From: Diabrotica undecimpunctata
Taxonomy: Eukaryota; Arthropoda; Insecta; Coleoptera; Chrysomelidae
Direction: 5' to 3'
Length of the DNA: 64,000 nucleotides
Assembly (NCBI RefSeq): GCF_040954645.1
Contig: NC_092810.1
Span: 11,642,377 to 11,706,376, forward strand
Both the position numbers and the translations under genes were made by a program. Under the pieces are notes generated by a model that worked only from the letters and a program-made list of their open reading frames with translations, searched no databases and was not told the origin of the DNA. Below are positions 50,333 to 61,054 of this stretch, piece after piece. Within the stretch, counting starts at the first letter, position 1. Each line of letters begins with the position of its first letter.

Positions 50333-52258
50333 AGAAGTCATGATGGCACAACAACATCAGGAAAGCTAAAGAAAACCGTGGAAACGTCTGGAAAATGTTG
50401 AAACCAAACGAAGAGGAAAACAAAAAATGCCCCAAATCATAGACGACGATGGAACACACTTCGAAACACAAGAAAAACATGTCGAATGTAAGAACCATAG
50501 AGGAAGTCAACACAGAATGCGAAAAGATCAAAAGAAGAAACGAGTTTTTAGTAGAGAAAGAAGACTACACCAACCCAACAGAAGTCGCCAAAATCATAAG
50601 AAGATTAAAAGGAAGCAGAGCTTCAGGATCAGAAGGAATTCACAACATCGCCCTCAAGGAACTGCCAAAGAAGATTATAGTACAGCTGTACTATATCTTC
50701 AAGTACTACTTGGAAAATGGACACTTTCAAAGTAACTGGAAACACGCCAAGATCATTCCTCTACTAAAACCAAGAAAAGATGGAAGAAGATCCGGAAGCT
50801 ACAGGCCAATATCACTACTGGAAACACTAGGAAAAGTATTGGAAAAAATCATCTATAGAAGACTGATGAAACACACGGAAAGAAGAAGAATCATTTGGGA
50901 AGACCAATTTGGATTCAGAAGAGGAACAAACTGCGAACTCCAGCTAGCAAGAGTCATCAGCGATACGAAGATAAGATTCAACAGAAGAAAGAAAACACAA
51001 ATGGCCATCCTAGACATCGAGAAGGCATATGACACGGTCTGGAAGAAGGCACTAATATACAAGATGGACAGAGCTAGATTCCCCCATTATTTAGTTAATA
51101 TTTGCCCCATTAATACTTACTTACTTACTTAATCAGTAGACCCATTTGTACCTTTCGGTGTTGGGCCGTTTAAAATACAATTCATTACATTACACTATTT
51201 GACAGTCTGCCCCATTAATACTCCCCCATTTTAAGTTTCAGCTGACCAAAAGACGTCTAAGCTCAAAGAAATTCAAGAAGGGACTCCTCAAGGCGTCCTC
51301 AAGGCTTCTCTCGCCCATTTTTTAGAACATTTTTTTTTCAGATTTACCAACAGATCCAGGAACTTCTACAGTCATTTACTCAGATGATACGGCTATATAT
51401 GCAACAGGAAAGGATAATAGAAGAATAGTCAAAAACATAGAAAATCACCTCGGAAAAATCACGGAATACACCGAGAAATCGAAGATCAAAATCAACGCAG
51501 AGAAGACAAAATTCATCATATTCAACCAGGAGACGAGTCCACCAGTGTTAGAAATAACAGTAGGAGGAAACAGGATCCAATCAGGAGAATCAGTCAAGTA
51601 CCTAGAAGTCCACCTCGACAGAAGACTAACTTCATGTTACACACCCAAAAAACCAAGATAAAAGCAAACTCTGCTAAAAAACTAATACTAATTATACCAG
51701 GCCTACGTTTGATCGGTTATACTGTACGCTATCCCAGTTTGGAGTTCCATCGCGGAGTCCCACTGGAAGAAACTCGAAGCAACAGAAACATCATTTTATA
51801 TGATCATCGATGGAATAACATGGGAAGGACGGTTAACAAATGCAACCATCAAAGAAAGGCTCCAGTACGTACCACTGAGGAAGGTGGCTAAGAAAAGGAC
51901 AAGATACTTCTTCCACCAAGCCACAAGAAGATTTCTTAAGACCAGAGACATCCTCGCCAAAAATCGGACTCAGAGGATGTTCAGAACAACTCATAGATTG
52001 ATCGACCATCTGATCAGGGTCTAACCGGGTGGTTGCCGAACACAACCAAGCAGGGAAGTAGGTACGATGTCAAAAACAAGTACCTACAGAAGAAGAAGCC
52101 AAGGAGTCCATGACAGAAAAATTCAAGATCCCAGGGGAAGAAAACCAACATCAGGCGGTGCAACAGCGGGACGTCAAGAAGAAAGAAGGCTAAGATATAT
52201 TAAGTTAGATTTAAGTGTGAAATGTGTATATTATTAGGGCAATAAATGTTGTTATTTT
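50333..52258 (+). pseudogene. LINE family H, linker, RT and 3' end
   Basis: The frame starts in the linker (WKMLKPNEEENKKC), then gives EVAKIIRRLKGSRASGSEGI, GSYRPISLLETLGKVLEKII, WEDQFGFRRGTNCELQLARV and AILDIEKAYDTVWK (block A). A 90-bp LINE F scrap then interrupts it (51118-51207). After that come EGTPQGVLKASL (block B), VIYSDDTAIYATG (the Y-S-D-D catalytic box) and EKTKFIIF. Later broken frames include IIDGITWEGRL and TRRFLKTRDI. A 3' UTR follows and AATAAA lies at 52241-52246. The upstream RT part is a 227-codon open frame (50449-51132), unusual here for preservation. Clade: Jockey/R1-like with a polyadenylated end, unlike the microsatellite-tailed families. Confidence 0.8.
51118..51207 (-). 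mobile_element. 90-bp LINE F 3' end with 15-bp target duplication
   Basis: TGCCCCATTAATACT is repeated at 51103-51117 and 51208-51222. Between them, on the - strand, is the last ~70 bp of family F (AACGGCCCAACACCGAAAGG, then ACAAATGGGTCTACTG) and a (TAAG)n tail. It is an extreme 5' truncation inserted in LINE H. Confidence 0.92.
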
Positions 52259-52324
52259 TTATTATATTATTTCAGTTTGAACTTCCACACGTGTTCCTGA
52301 TGAATTGAAGTTTGAACAATTTAG

Positions 52325-52730
52325 TTGAATAACTCGAAACACGTGTAGAACAATGGTGGAATTCGAATTGAAATGAAATGCAATTATTTACATTAATTTT
52401 AACGCCTTTCTCTACGTAAAGAGCAAAAAAGGAAGTATTTTTCAAGGGTGAACTGTAGATGCATGTCGGAGTAAAAGGTTATTCCTAGCGTCGTTTAACA
52501 TCCTAGCCGTTTGAATTTGCTGTTCACCTAATTCGCTATCGAAGAGAGATCTCCTGACTTCTTCTGAACGCCTTTCTCTACGTAAAGAGCAAAAAAGGAA
52601 GTATTTTTCAAGGGTGAACTGTAGATGCATGTCGGAGTAAAAGGTTATTCCTAGCGTCGTTTAACATCCTAGCCGTTTGAATTTGCTATTCACCTAATTC
52701 GCTATCGAAGAGAGATCTCCTGACTTCTTG

Positions 52731-52735
<5 letters not shown>
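52325..52735 (+). repeat. Right arm with a 166-bp tandem duplication
   Basis: The arm begins GTTGAATAACTCGAAACACG. From 52402 a 166-bp unit (ACGCCTTTCTCTACGTAAAG to GACTTCTTCTGA) is present twice, 52402-52567 and 52568-52733, almost identical. The second copy runs directly into the (TA)n palindrome. Confidence 0.85.
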
Positions 52736-52813
<78 letters not shown>

Positions 52814-52861
52814 GATGCATGGTTTTCGTGAAACATTCATTTTTGATTCTAAATCATTGAA

Positions 52862-52927
<66 letters not shown>

Positions 52928-52976
52928 TTCAATGATTTAGAATCAAAAAATGAATGTTTCACGAAAACCATGCATC

Positions 52977-53030
<54 letters not shown>
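52731..53030. repeat. Palindrome of two inverted arms and three (TA)n tracts
   Basis: Order: (TA)n 52731-52810, arm 52811-52864 (begins GTAGATGCATGGTTTTCG, ends CATTGAATTC), (TA)n 52865-52924, inverted arm 52925-52979, (TA)n 52980-53030. The arms of 54 and 55 nt are identical apart from one extra T in a T-run. The whole could fold into a long hairpin or cruciform. Confidence 0.93.
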
Positions 53031-53034
<4 letters not shown>

Positions 53035-53435
53035 GTTACGTAATAAGCTCTTCTGTGACATATTAAAATCAGATTTATTCAAAGACCCTAAAACGGTAGC
53101 GTTAAAGCAATGGAGTAAAACATTATGTGATATATTGTTATACAATTTCTTTATATTATTCCTACTTTCCTTAGTTCCGCATTGATTTAATCTTATGTAC
53201 CTTCTTCAAAAGGAGAATACTAACGAGAACATCTGATACAGTAGCAAACGATATGATTCATCAGTTGGTAATAAATAAATAGCCAAATCAAAATTGGATG
53301 TTTCATTTCTACATAGACGTATCACAGCAAAATTGTCTTTGTACTTTAAAGAATGTTTAAATAATATAGAGGCGTTAATTTCAACGAAAATTCTAAAAAA
53401 GAAAATCCATAAAAATTATTATAGTTCCGATTTAA
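53031..53435. other. Unrecognised spacer
   Basis: A/T-rich sequence without recognisable coding. Confidence 0.45.
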
Positions 53436-53590
53436 GTTATACAGCTCTCATTTCCTACAAGGGAAAATGCATCCATCCCAGATGTCTACGATATCAAAAA
53501 CGTTTAGCCCTGAGGGGATTCTCTACGTGTTATCGAGTCCTAAGTGACCTGATATGCTGGAGTATCTCCCAAAATTTTTTTACTTATCAT
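53436..53590 (-). repeat. Solo 3' UTR of LINE family G
   Basis: Aligns with 19283-19440 in the same orientation: blocks CATCCCAGATGTCTACG, GTGTTATCGAGTCCTAAGTG and CTGGAGTATCTCCCAAAA occur in both in the same order. No coding region follows, so it is an extremely truncated copy or a SINE built on the same end. Confidence 0.75.
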
Positions 53591-53922
53591 ATGTTTTCAA
53601 TATTTTTAAAGTGAATGTTTCAAAGATTAATAATATAATAACACAATTATCGCACACTTAAGCACATTAGTAAAAACAAATAGAGAAACTTAAGGTCATA
53701 ATGTTCCTCAGACACTTTTTATCCATATTATACTATATATTGTAGGAAAATAGTTGATGTCTTCCACTTTTGCATTTTTATGTCTAAGCAATTTTTGAAC
53801 TATTTTGTTAATGTATTATTTCTTTAGATAATTGGTACATTCGCACATCTTGATCTTCTAAAGTCTCCATACCATTATTTAAAAATGCTGACGGGTCTTT
53901 ATGTTTTTCGAAAAACGAATCT

Positions 53923-55040
53923 TTGGAATGTTTATCGTTATTCTGTTCTCAGGTTTTTACAGATGAACCTAACGATACAATTCCTCAAATAATGTGTCCA
54001 CGATTTTCTAAAACTCTTGATAATATATCTTTCACACCTGATGCAATTAAACATGTATGGAAACTACACCTGGATAATTCATCACCTGAATTAGACGGAC
54101 TTATCTCCTGAACCTAACGATACAATTCCTCAAATAATGTGTCCACGATTTTCTAAAACTCTTGATAATATATCTTTCACACCTGATGCAATTAAACATG
54201 TATGGAAACTACACCTGGATAATTCAGCACCTGAATTAGACGGACTTATCTCCTTTTTCCTCAAACAATGTGCAGAATCTGTAGCCATTCCTATATCTCT
54301 CATAATGAATGCTTATTTTAATCAAGGTTCTCTCCCGTCGTCCTGGAAATTGGCTTCGGTTACTCCTGTATTCAAGAAAGGAAATAAACTTGATTGCAAT
54401 AATTGTCGTCCAATCAGCCTGGTTCCTATTATCGGCAAGATCAAGGAATCGACTATTTCGGAAGCTATGTCTGAGGTTCTTCTTAAAGAAAATGTCATCT
54501 CTCACGAACAGCATGGCTTTATCAAAGGTCGTTCAACGATCACAAACTTATTTCATTGTGTAAATGATTGGTCAGTATCTTTAAACAATCGGCATCATGT
54601 AGATGTCGTCTACTTAGACTTCTCCAAAGCTTTCTACCGTGTTCCAAAATGTCGATTACTAGCTAAATTGGATCACTATGGTATCCGCGGAAAGTTAAAC
54701 ATTTGGATTCAAGATTATCCATCCGACAGACACTTCAGGGTTCGTATTGGGGAAGCCCATCACTAGATAAGCCAGTCAAGAGTGGAGTCCCACAAGGAAC
54801 AGTACTTGGACCGCTACTTTTTGTATCTACGCTAGTGATCTTCCGCTCATTACATCCAATAATGTTTCCATTTACGCTGATGATACGAAATTATATGTGA
54901 ATCCACCTATTAACCAACATGTTCTTCAACACGATCTTGATGCAATATTCGAATGGTCCTTAGAATAGTTACTTCCGCTTAACATTGAAAAATGCGTTGT
55001 TTTACATATCGGCAAAAATAACCCATCACTAGCGAACTTT
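53923..55040 (+). pseudogene. LINE family I (CR1/Jockey-like) RT
   Basis: RT blocks are in order: MCPRFSKTLDNISFTPDAIK, PELDGLISFFLK, SLPSSWKLASVTPVFKKG, NCRPISLVPIIGKI, ISHEQHGFIKGRSTITNL, VVYLDFSKAFYRV (block A, D present) and KLDHYGIRGKLNIWI. A stop at 54764 follows, then VKSGVPQGTVLGPLLF (block B) and, frameshifted, VSIYADDTKLYVN (Y-A-D-D intact), ending near ECVVLHIGKNN-like sequence at about 55030. A 145-bp tandem duplication (53965-54109 and 54110-54254) breaks the frame at the start. It is the same clade as the copy at 8.65-9.74 kb and better preserved. Confidence 0.82.
53965..54254 (+). repeat. 145-bp tandem duplication within LINE I
   Basis: Two adjacent copies beginning GAACCTAACGATACAATTCC differ at a single position seen by eye (TCATCACC against TCAGCACC). 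As 145 is not a multiple of three, the duplication shifts the frame. Confidence 0.92.
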
Positions 55041-55044
55041 ATTC

Positions 55045-55790
55045 GACAGTACGGTAAACTAATTGCTTTAATTGCTATGTACATAAATAAATTTCTCGTA
55101 TGCTTATAATTCCATCGTACGCCAATGATATAAAAAAACAAGAAGATACGACTCCTACACCGAGAGATGTTCGCAAACAGCTCCGAAACAAAATGCTCCC
55201 AGCACGATTTAACACAGAACAATTTGAATTGAGTATCTGTTCCTGTTCGTTTAGCTATGCCATGATAAATGTGCTTGTTTCTTTTATCTAATAAGGAAAA
55301 TTGTTTTTGTTTTCGGACGAGGCGCATCTTTCAAGCTCAATTTAAATTAATAGTGTACCATAGCGGCGGTTTATTCATCTTCGTGAAAATATGTCCTCTT
55401 AGCACGAACAGTACGTGTAATTACCTAATCGTTGATCGCATAAGCTAGATGTCTAGAGTTTACGAATTATATAACTTCCTAAAAATAAGCTATATCGTAT
55501 TCACAAATAATTAGTTTAGAAAATTACCAGGTTAGGTCACCTACTCCTACTAATTAACAATAAAATGACAAAAAGTAAGAAATAAACAATATTTTTAAGA
55601 AAATGTCAAATACCTGATAATTGACGTTAGATTACACTTTAATTATTTTCAAAAAGAGCAGCGGCGACGCGTGGCTTTTTTTAAAGTGTTACCAAAACAA
55701 GATTTAGAAAAATCTTATTTTAAAATAGGTATTTATGTACCAATGGTATTAAATAGATGTTTATGCCCAGAGTTTATCCCCATTATTGCA
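55045..55790. other. Unrecognised stretch
   Basis: A short frame (55100-55291) includes KKQEDTTPTPRDVRKQLRNK, with no domain I know. Nothing else is recognised. Confidence 0.4.
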
Positions 55791-55794
55791 TCCA

Positions 55795-56946
55795 CCCTTG
55801 GTGGACATCAAATAGAGAGAGTGACAAAATATAAATATCTGGGAGCTTACATCAACACAGAATTAGATCCAGACCAAAAGATCAGGGTATGGATAGAAAT
55901 GGCAAGGGCAGCGTTCTTAAAATTCAAGCAATTGTTCTGTGACAAAAATCTGAATACTGTGCTGAGACTGAGGTTTGTTGAATGTTACGTCTGGTCCCAA
56001 CTATTGTAAGGGGTAGAAACATGGACGTTAAAAGCGCAAATAATTAAGAAGCTTGAAGCCTTTGAACTTTGGATATACCGGAGAATGTTGAGAATTCCAT
56101 GGACTGCCAGGATCACCAATGAAGAAGTGCTGAGAAGGATGGGTCGTGACAAAAAATTGTTGAGAACACGCAAGACTGCATACCTTGGACACATACTGAG
56201 GAATGAATAATAAATATAGTCTTCTGTAGGTTATCATGCGAGTCGATGGCAAAAAGGGAATAGGTAGAAAGAGTAAGTCATGGCTGCGAAATATTCGAGA
56301 CTGGATAAACATGACTAAAAGTGCTATTATGGCTTGAAGAAACATATGGCCCCAAAACTACCCAGAAAAATTAAAGTTACCATATATAAAACACTAATGA
56401 GGCCAGTGTTAACATACGGGTCTGAAACGTGGTCACTTACACGGAACGACCAAGAATTGCTTAAACGTTTCGAGAGAAAAATTCTAAGGAAAATATATGG
56501 AGGAATCCAAGAACATTGTTTGTGGCGTAGGCGCTACAACTTTGAGTTATATAGAATTTTTGGAGGACCTGACGTTGTAAAATGTATTAAATTAGCGCGC
56601 CTTCGATTGATAAGACATGTAATTAGGCGAGATGAAGATGCAACGATCAGAAAAATTTTCGACCGAAGAGGACCAGGGGGAAGACGAGCCAGAGGAAGAC
56701 CAAAACTTAGGTATCAAGATAACATAGAGGATGATCTAAAATCCATTGGAGTAAAAGCATGGAGAAGAGTTGCCAGATACAGAGGCGAATGGAAGATTGT
56801 TCTGAAGAAAGCCACTGATGATGATGATGATGATAAACATGACTGTAGACGAATTATTCCACGTTGCAAAATACAGAGAAACTTTTAGAAATGTGATCGC
56901 CAACCTCCGTTAATGGGGACGGCATAGGAAGAAGAAGAAGAAGGTA
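55795..56946 (+). pseudogene. LINE family A copy, interrupted by LINE E
   Basis: The + strand frame reads LGGHQIERVTKYKYLGAYIN, then RARAAFLKFKQLF-like, YVWSQLL followed by a stop, GVETWTL, FELWIYRRMLRIPWTARITN and RKTAYLGHILRNE. It breaks at about 56210 and continues WLRNIRDWINMT to 56316. After the E insertion it resumes at 56845 with VDELFHVAKYRETFRNVIANLR-like sequence in another frame, a stop at about 56911, then an (AAG)n tail at 56931-56945. The uninterrupted sister copy is at 57988-58661. Confidence 0.85.
56317..56831 (+). mobile_element. LINE family E copy with 13-bp target duplication
   Basis: GATAAACATGACT is repeated at 56304-56316 and 56832-56844. The 515-bp insert is 5'-truncated and open over 160 codons: YKTLMRPVLTYGSETWSLTR, LKRFERKILRKIYGG, LWRRRYNFELYRIFGG, ARGRPKLRYQDNIEDDL and WKIVLKKATDDDD, ending in a (GAT)n tail that is partly read as aspartates. 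No stop interrupts it, so it is younger than its host. Confidence 0.92.
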
Positions 56947-56974
56947 TTAAGTTATTTTCCAAGATAATAGGTTC

Positions 56975-57600
56975 TATTCTAAGCATAAGCATCTTTACAA
57001 AAAGCTCTGCGAGAGTTGGTAGAGGACTTATCTAAGACCTCATTTGGGTCTTTGCTAGGTTTTGGCACCATAATTGTTTTAGCTATTTTACACATGACTG
57101 GAAAGTAACGAATTTTTATAGTAGCATTGAAAATATACAGTATTAGCCTATTACCCTCTTTAGGTACATTTTATAGCAATAGACCCGTGATAACACCACA
57201 ATTGGGTGCTTTTTTGTAAAGATCATAACTGGGTTCTTAATTTTGCAATGAGTGTGATTTCACAAATTTTTATTTTTTTGATTGGTGGACTCATTTAGTA
57301 TGTCCAGTATATCTAAAATGGGTTTTTTATGCAAAAGAGCTTGCTTTGTCTTCATTACTAAGAGCCCAGCTAATATAGTCCGAATATGATCCTGGTTTTT
57401 ATTCATAGGAGCTTTCTGGAGCAGCAGCTCAGGCAGCTTTTTGGATTGACCTAGCTAGGTGTTTTATTGCATCGTCAACATCCTTTGTGGATTTAAGCGG
57501 CAGGTTCAAGTTGATTGACCCAGAAACCAATTCATTGAATATGTTCCAGTTTGTGATTCTGTTAGTTAATGTTAACGGTCTGTTGATGTGCCATACCTCT
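56975..57600 (-). pseudogene. Jockey-like LINE fragment K
   Basis: On the - strand: INRPLTLTNRITNWNIFNEL, INLNLPLKSTKDVDDAIKHL (end of endonuclease and linker) near 57600-57470, then KTIMVPKPSKDPNEV (RT block 1, I-P-K-P-x-K-D-P) near 57050, and KMLMLRIEPIILEN at the lower end. Many stops occur. Confidence 0.65.
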
Positions 57601-57621
57601 GTGTTTACACTTATGAAGAGA

Positions 57622-57987
57622 TCAGAGAGAAGTGATCAGAATATCAGAGACATTATTAAATGTCCCTTCAATATTAAAAAAAGCGACAATTACTATCTCT
57701 TTGTTCTCTATTGACTTTAAGATAAACCTATTTAAATCATCCAATACCGAGCCTGTTGATTTACCAGGTTGGTATACATATTGACGAATGCTTGAAAAAT
57801 TATCTTTTACCACTTCATCTCTTACGTACCTATCCAGAATTCTTTCCAGCATTTTTAATAGAAAACACGTGGACTTATTGGTTTATATGACTTTGGTATT
57901 AGGCCTGATACTTAACCTACCTTGGACAAGTATATGACTAACCTTTCGCCATATTTCCGGTACGCCCCTATGCCAAACTTGCTCTAT
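57622..57987 (-). pseudogene. LINE fragment J, RT blocks 1-2
   Basis: From about 57985 on the - strand: IWRKVSHILVQGRLS, then LLKMLERILDRYVRDEVV, QYVYQPGKSTGSVLDDLNRF and IVIVAFFNIEGTFNNVSD (block A, with the usual D-I-E-G-A-F-D reading N-I-E-G-T-F-N, so the catalytic D is lost). The Y-Q-P-G-K-S block is distinctive and differs from every other family in the window. Confidence 0.7.
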
Positions 57988-58661
57988 ATCTTCTTCTTCT
58001 TCTTCCTATGCCGTCCCCATTAACGGAGGTTGGCGACCACATTTTTAAAAGCTTCTCTGTCTTTTGCAACGTGAAATAATTCGTCTACAGTCATGTTTGT
58101 CCAGTCTCGAATATTTCGCAGCCATGACTTCCTCTTTCTACCTATTCCCTTTTTGCCATCGACTCTACCCTGCATGATGACCTGCAGAAGGCTATATTTA
58201 TTATTTCTTAGTATGTGTCCAAGGTATGCAGTCTTGCGTACTTTTATCGTTCTCAACAATTTTTTGTCTCGACCCATTCTTCTCAGCACTTCCTCATTGG
58301 TGACCCTGGCAGTCCATGGGATTCTCAACATTCTCCGGTATATCCAAAGTTCAAAGGCTTCAATCTTTTTAACTATTTGCGCTTTTAATGTCTATGTTTC
58401 TACCCCGTACAATAGTTGCGACCAGACGTAACATTCAACAAACCTCAGTCTCAGCGCAATATTCAGATTTTTGTCACAGAACAATTGTTTGAATTTTAAG
58501 AACGCTGCCCTTGCCATTTCTATTCGTACCCGGATCTCTTGGTCTGGATCTAATTCTGTGTTGATGTAAGCTCCCAGATATTTATATTTTGTCACTCTCT
58601 CTATTTGCTGTCCACCAAGAGTTAGTTGTTCATTATTTATTGGACTCCTTGATACTATCAT
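57988..58661 (-). pseudogene. LINE family A copy
   Basis: The - strand from 58661: LTLGGQQIERVTKYKYLGAY, MARAAFLKFKQLFCDKN, RLRFVECYVWSQLLYGVET and a stop, then FELWIYRRMLRIPWTARVTN, YLGHILRNNKYSLLQ, WLRNIRDWTNMTVDELFHVA and a stop after VVANLR at 58020, followed by a (AAG)n tail at 57989-58002. It is nearly intact apart from one stop at about 58393, and very similar to 55795-56946, of which it is in effect an inverted copy 1-2 kb away. Confidence 0.88.
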
Positions 58662-58678
58662 ATAGTAATGATAGTATC
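58651..58678. repeat. Perfect 11-bp hairpin
   Basis: GATACTATCAT and ATGATAGTATC are separated by ATAGTA. It lies at the 5' end of the LINE A copy, at or next to the insertion junction. Confidence 0.8.
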
Positions 58679-58684
58679 ATATGT

Positions 58685-59285
58685 AAAAGTATTAGATTGC
58701 ATCTGTCCCTGAAGAAATTTATTTATAGTCCACCTAATTCTTCTTGGTCTTGTGATTGTACTGCGATTATTTTCCAATCTATAGAACTTAGCCTAGTCGG
58801 CCTTTGATCTATGTTGGTTTACCTATCTGCATCACTCAGAATTGTTGAGGCCGCAAAGTTCGATACGACTTTCCTCTTTGGTTTCCGTGAATTTACCATT
58901 AGCTTTCTTTATGAAACCTACTTCTTTAATAGTAGAACCATACATTTGCTATGACTTTACGGTATCGAGAGCAGGTCGGGATATCTGTAATCTTCCGAGA
59001 AATTTCCGAGGGATATAAATTGAGGTAAAATCGTATATATCTGTGATCTGAACATAAGGGTTCGTCAGACACATACCAAGTTGTTATAATATCACTTACT
59101 TTGCTTGTGCAGAGTTTTAAATCTAAAACTTCTTCGCATGTGCTAGTGACAAAAGTTGGTTTCTTTTCTATATTAGATATAATTAAACCTTCACCTACTT
59201 AAAATAGACTCACCTCTTGTGATAATATGTAAGATAACAGGTACAATTATGCCCACTCTTATAATGTAGCTACCCATCCTTAGTA
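58685..59285. other. Possible LINE endonuclease trace
   Basis: The - strand near 58840-58690 gives ILSDADR- and RPTRLSSIDWK-like pieces that could be an endonuclease end. Evidence is weak, and the rest is unrecognised. Confidence 0.3.
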
Positions 59286-59289
59286 CCAT

Positions 59290-59690
59290 AGCTTCATCCA
59301 ATCTACGCCGCAAACATGCATTGGTTGAAGAATACAACAAATACTGGATAATTGTCAACTTCTAGTCCACAACGACATTGCCGATATCCTTTCGGAACTT
59401 TCGGGAAACCTACTACGATTCAGGTTACCTCCCCTGAAATCGGCAAAAGCGCTACATTATTCCAATTTTGACCTAAATTCCCGATGAAGAGAAGAGTGGA
59501 AAAGTACCATAGTTTGCTGAATATCACAGATAAATCTGATGGATTTGTGATTGTGGTGCTGCGAGACAGATGGTAAAGCACATAGCATAAGATTGCCCAC
59601 GCAGAGCATACAGGGGCGACCCTAAAGATTTCTTAATGACAACCGACGGTCAATAAAATATATAAAAAACTGGACATCTGTTTTTAACCC
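59290..59690 (+). pseudogene. LINE C-terminal fragment L
   Basis: The + strand shows RREEWK, KYHSLLNITDKSDGF and then, in another frame, CDCGAARQMVKHIA, a stop, DCPRRAYRGDPKDF. The C-D-C-G--x-Q-x-x-x-H-I----C-P motif is a common C-terminal zinc element of arthropod LINE ORF2. Confidence 0.6.
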
Positions 59691-61050
59691 GAATAACATT
59701 TATAATATATGAATTATCTATTCTGTGATGTAAACCATACGGTAAATACAAAAAAAATATGGAAATGCCAAGAAACCAATGGTCGGACAATCTTTGTAAC
59801 CAAGGAATAACCCAAAGACTCGATAGGCATTTATTCTCTGAAGATTTATAACTCTGCTTAATTTTCTGCACTTAATTTTTTTTATTTACATTCATGAGTT
59901 GATGATCCAAGATCAATTATTTACGTACATACAATTTTAAATTTCTTAATGTATTGACTACATAAATCTATAAGAAAAATGTAAAAATGTTGAACAACTA
60001 AGGTCAATTCGCTTAATTACGATTAATGTTGTTAATGAATTTAATAATACGTGTAAAGTTTCGTTCAAATTATAGGTTGTTTACATCATATGCGCTTTTA
60101 TGATTTTGTTTCACATATATTATTTGCATTGAGTTGTACAATAAGTGCAAGAACTTACGTAAACGTCATGGATCAATCATAAAAAATTATAAACATTTTA
60201 AAAATTTTAATAGTAAATACCATAATTACAATATACATTATGTGCATCAATTACCAAAATATTTTCATTTATTTTTGGTAAATGAAAGGATTTGTCCTCG
60301 TATAGGGTCTTGAAAGTACAAATATAACCAATTCATAGCTTAACTATCTGTTACAATAGTCTTGGAAATCTTTATCAACTTTGTTATTTTTAACGGAACA
60401 CCCTTTTATCGTTTTATATGTAATTCTCTCAAAGCTTTCGTTTAGTCGAAAAGTATTGTTGTGTTTTAGGCATATCCATAATAATAATTATTATTGTATG
60501 CAATTTGACACATCTGACAGTTGCCAGGATTGTACTAGCCCATGTGCACTTGTTATAAAATCATGTAATGTTTTATTGAAATTTGGGTTGAAAACCAAAC
60601 TTGTGTTTTTTCTTACTTTTGTACAGTAATAGGAATATAAGAATTTTTCATATAAAAATGCGTGCACGTCATTCAATATTTACGACGTCTGCACCTCACA
60701 GCGTTGCCAAAACATCAGAATACTTAATAAGTCAGGAATGTTTAAAATTTCAACCATTTAAGAATGCAATACACTAGTCACTTGAATTTTTAAAATGTAG
60801 CAAAACCAGTAAAAATACTGAAAGATTTTATAAACTTAACCCAATGCTAATAATAATAATAATATATAATTAACAAATTGACTAATGTGACTAACCTTTT
60901 ACTATCTGTTTTTTTGGTTGTGACACTTTTTTGGTCTTCATTTTACCATGAACGACATATTGTTCCATTTTAGAAGATCCATGTTTCATAAAAAAAACAA
61001 ACTTATACAAAAATTTCTTTGCAATATAATTTCTTAAAATAAAGTTCTCA
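59691..61050. other. AT-rich stretch, nothing recognised
   Basis: Apart from a short (TAA)n near 60848-60872 I see no repeat, frame or element end. Confidence 0.5.
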
Positions 61051-61054
61051 TAAA

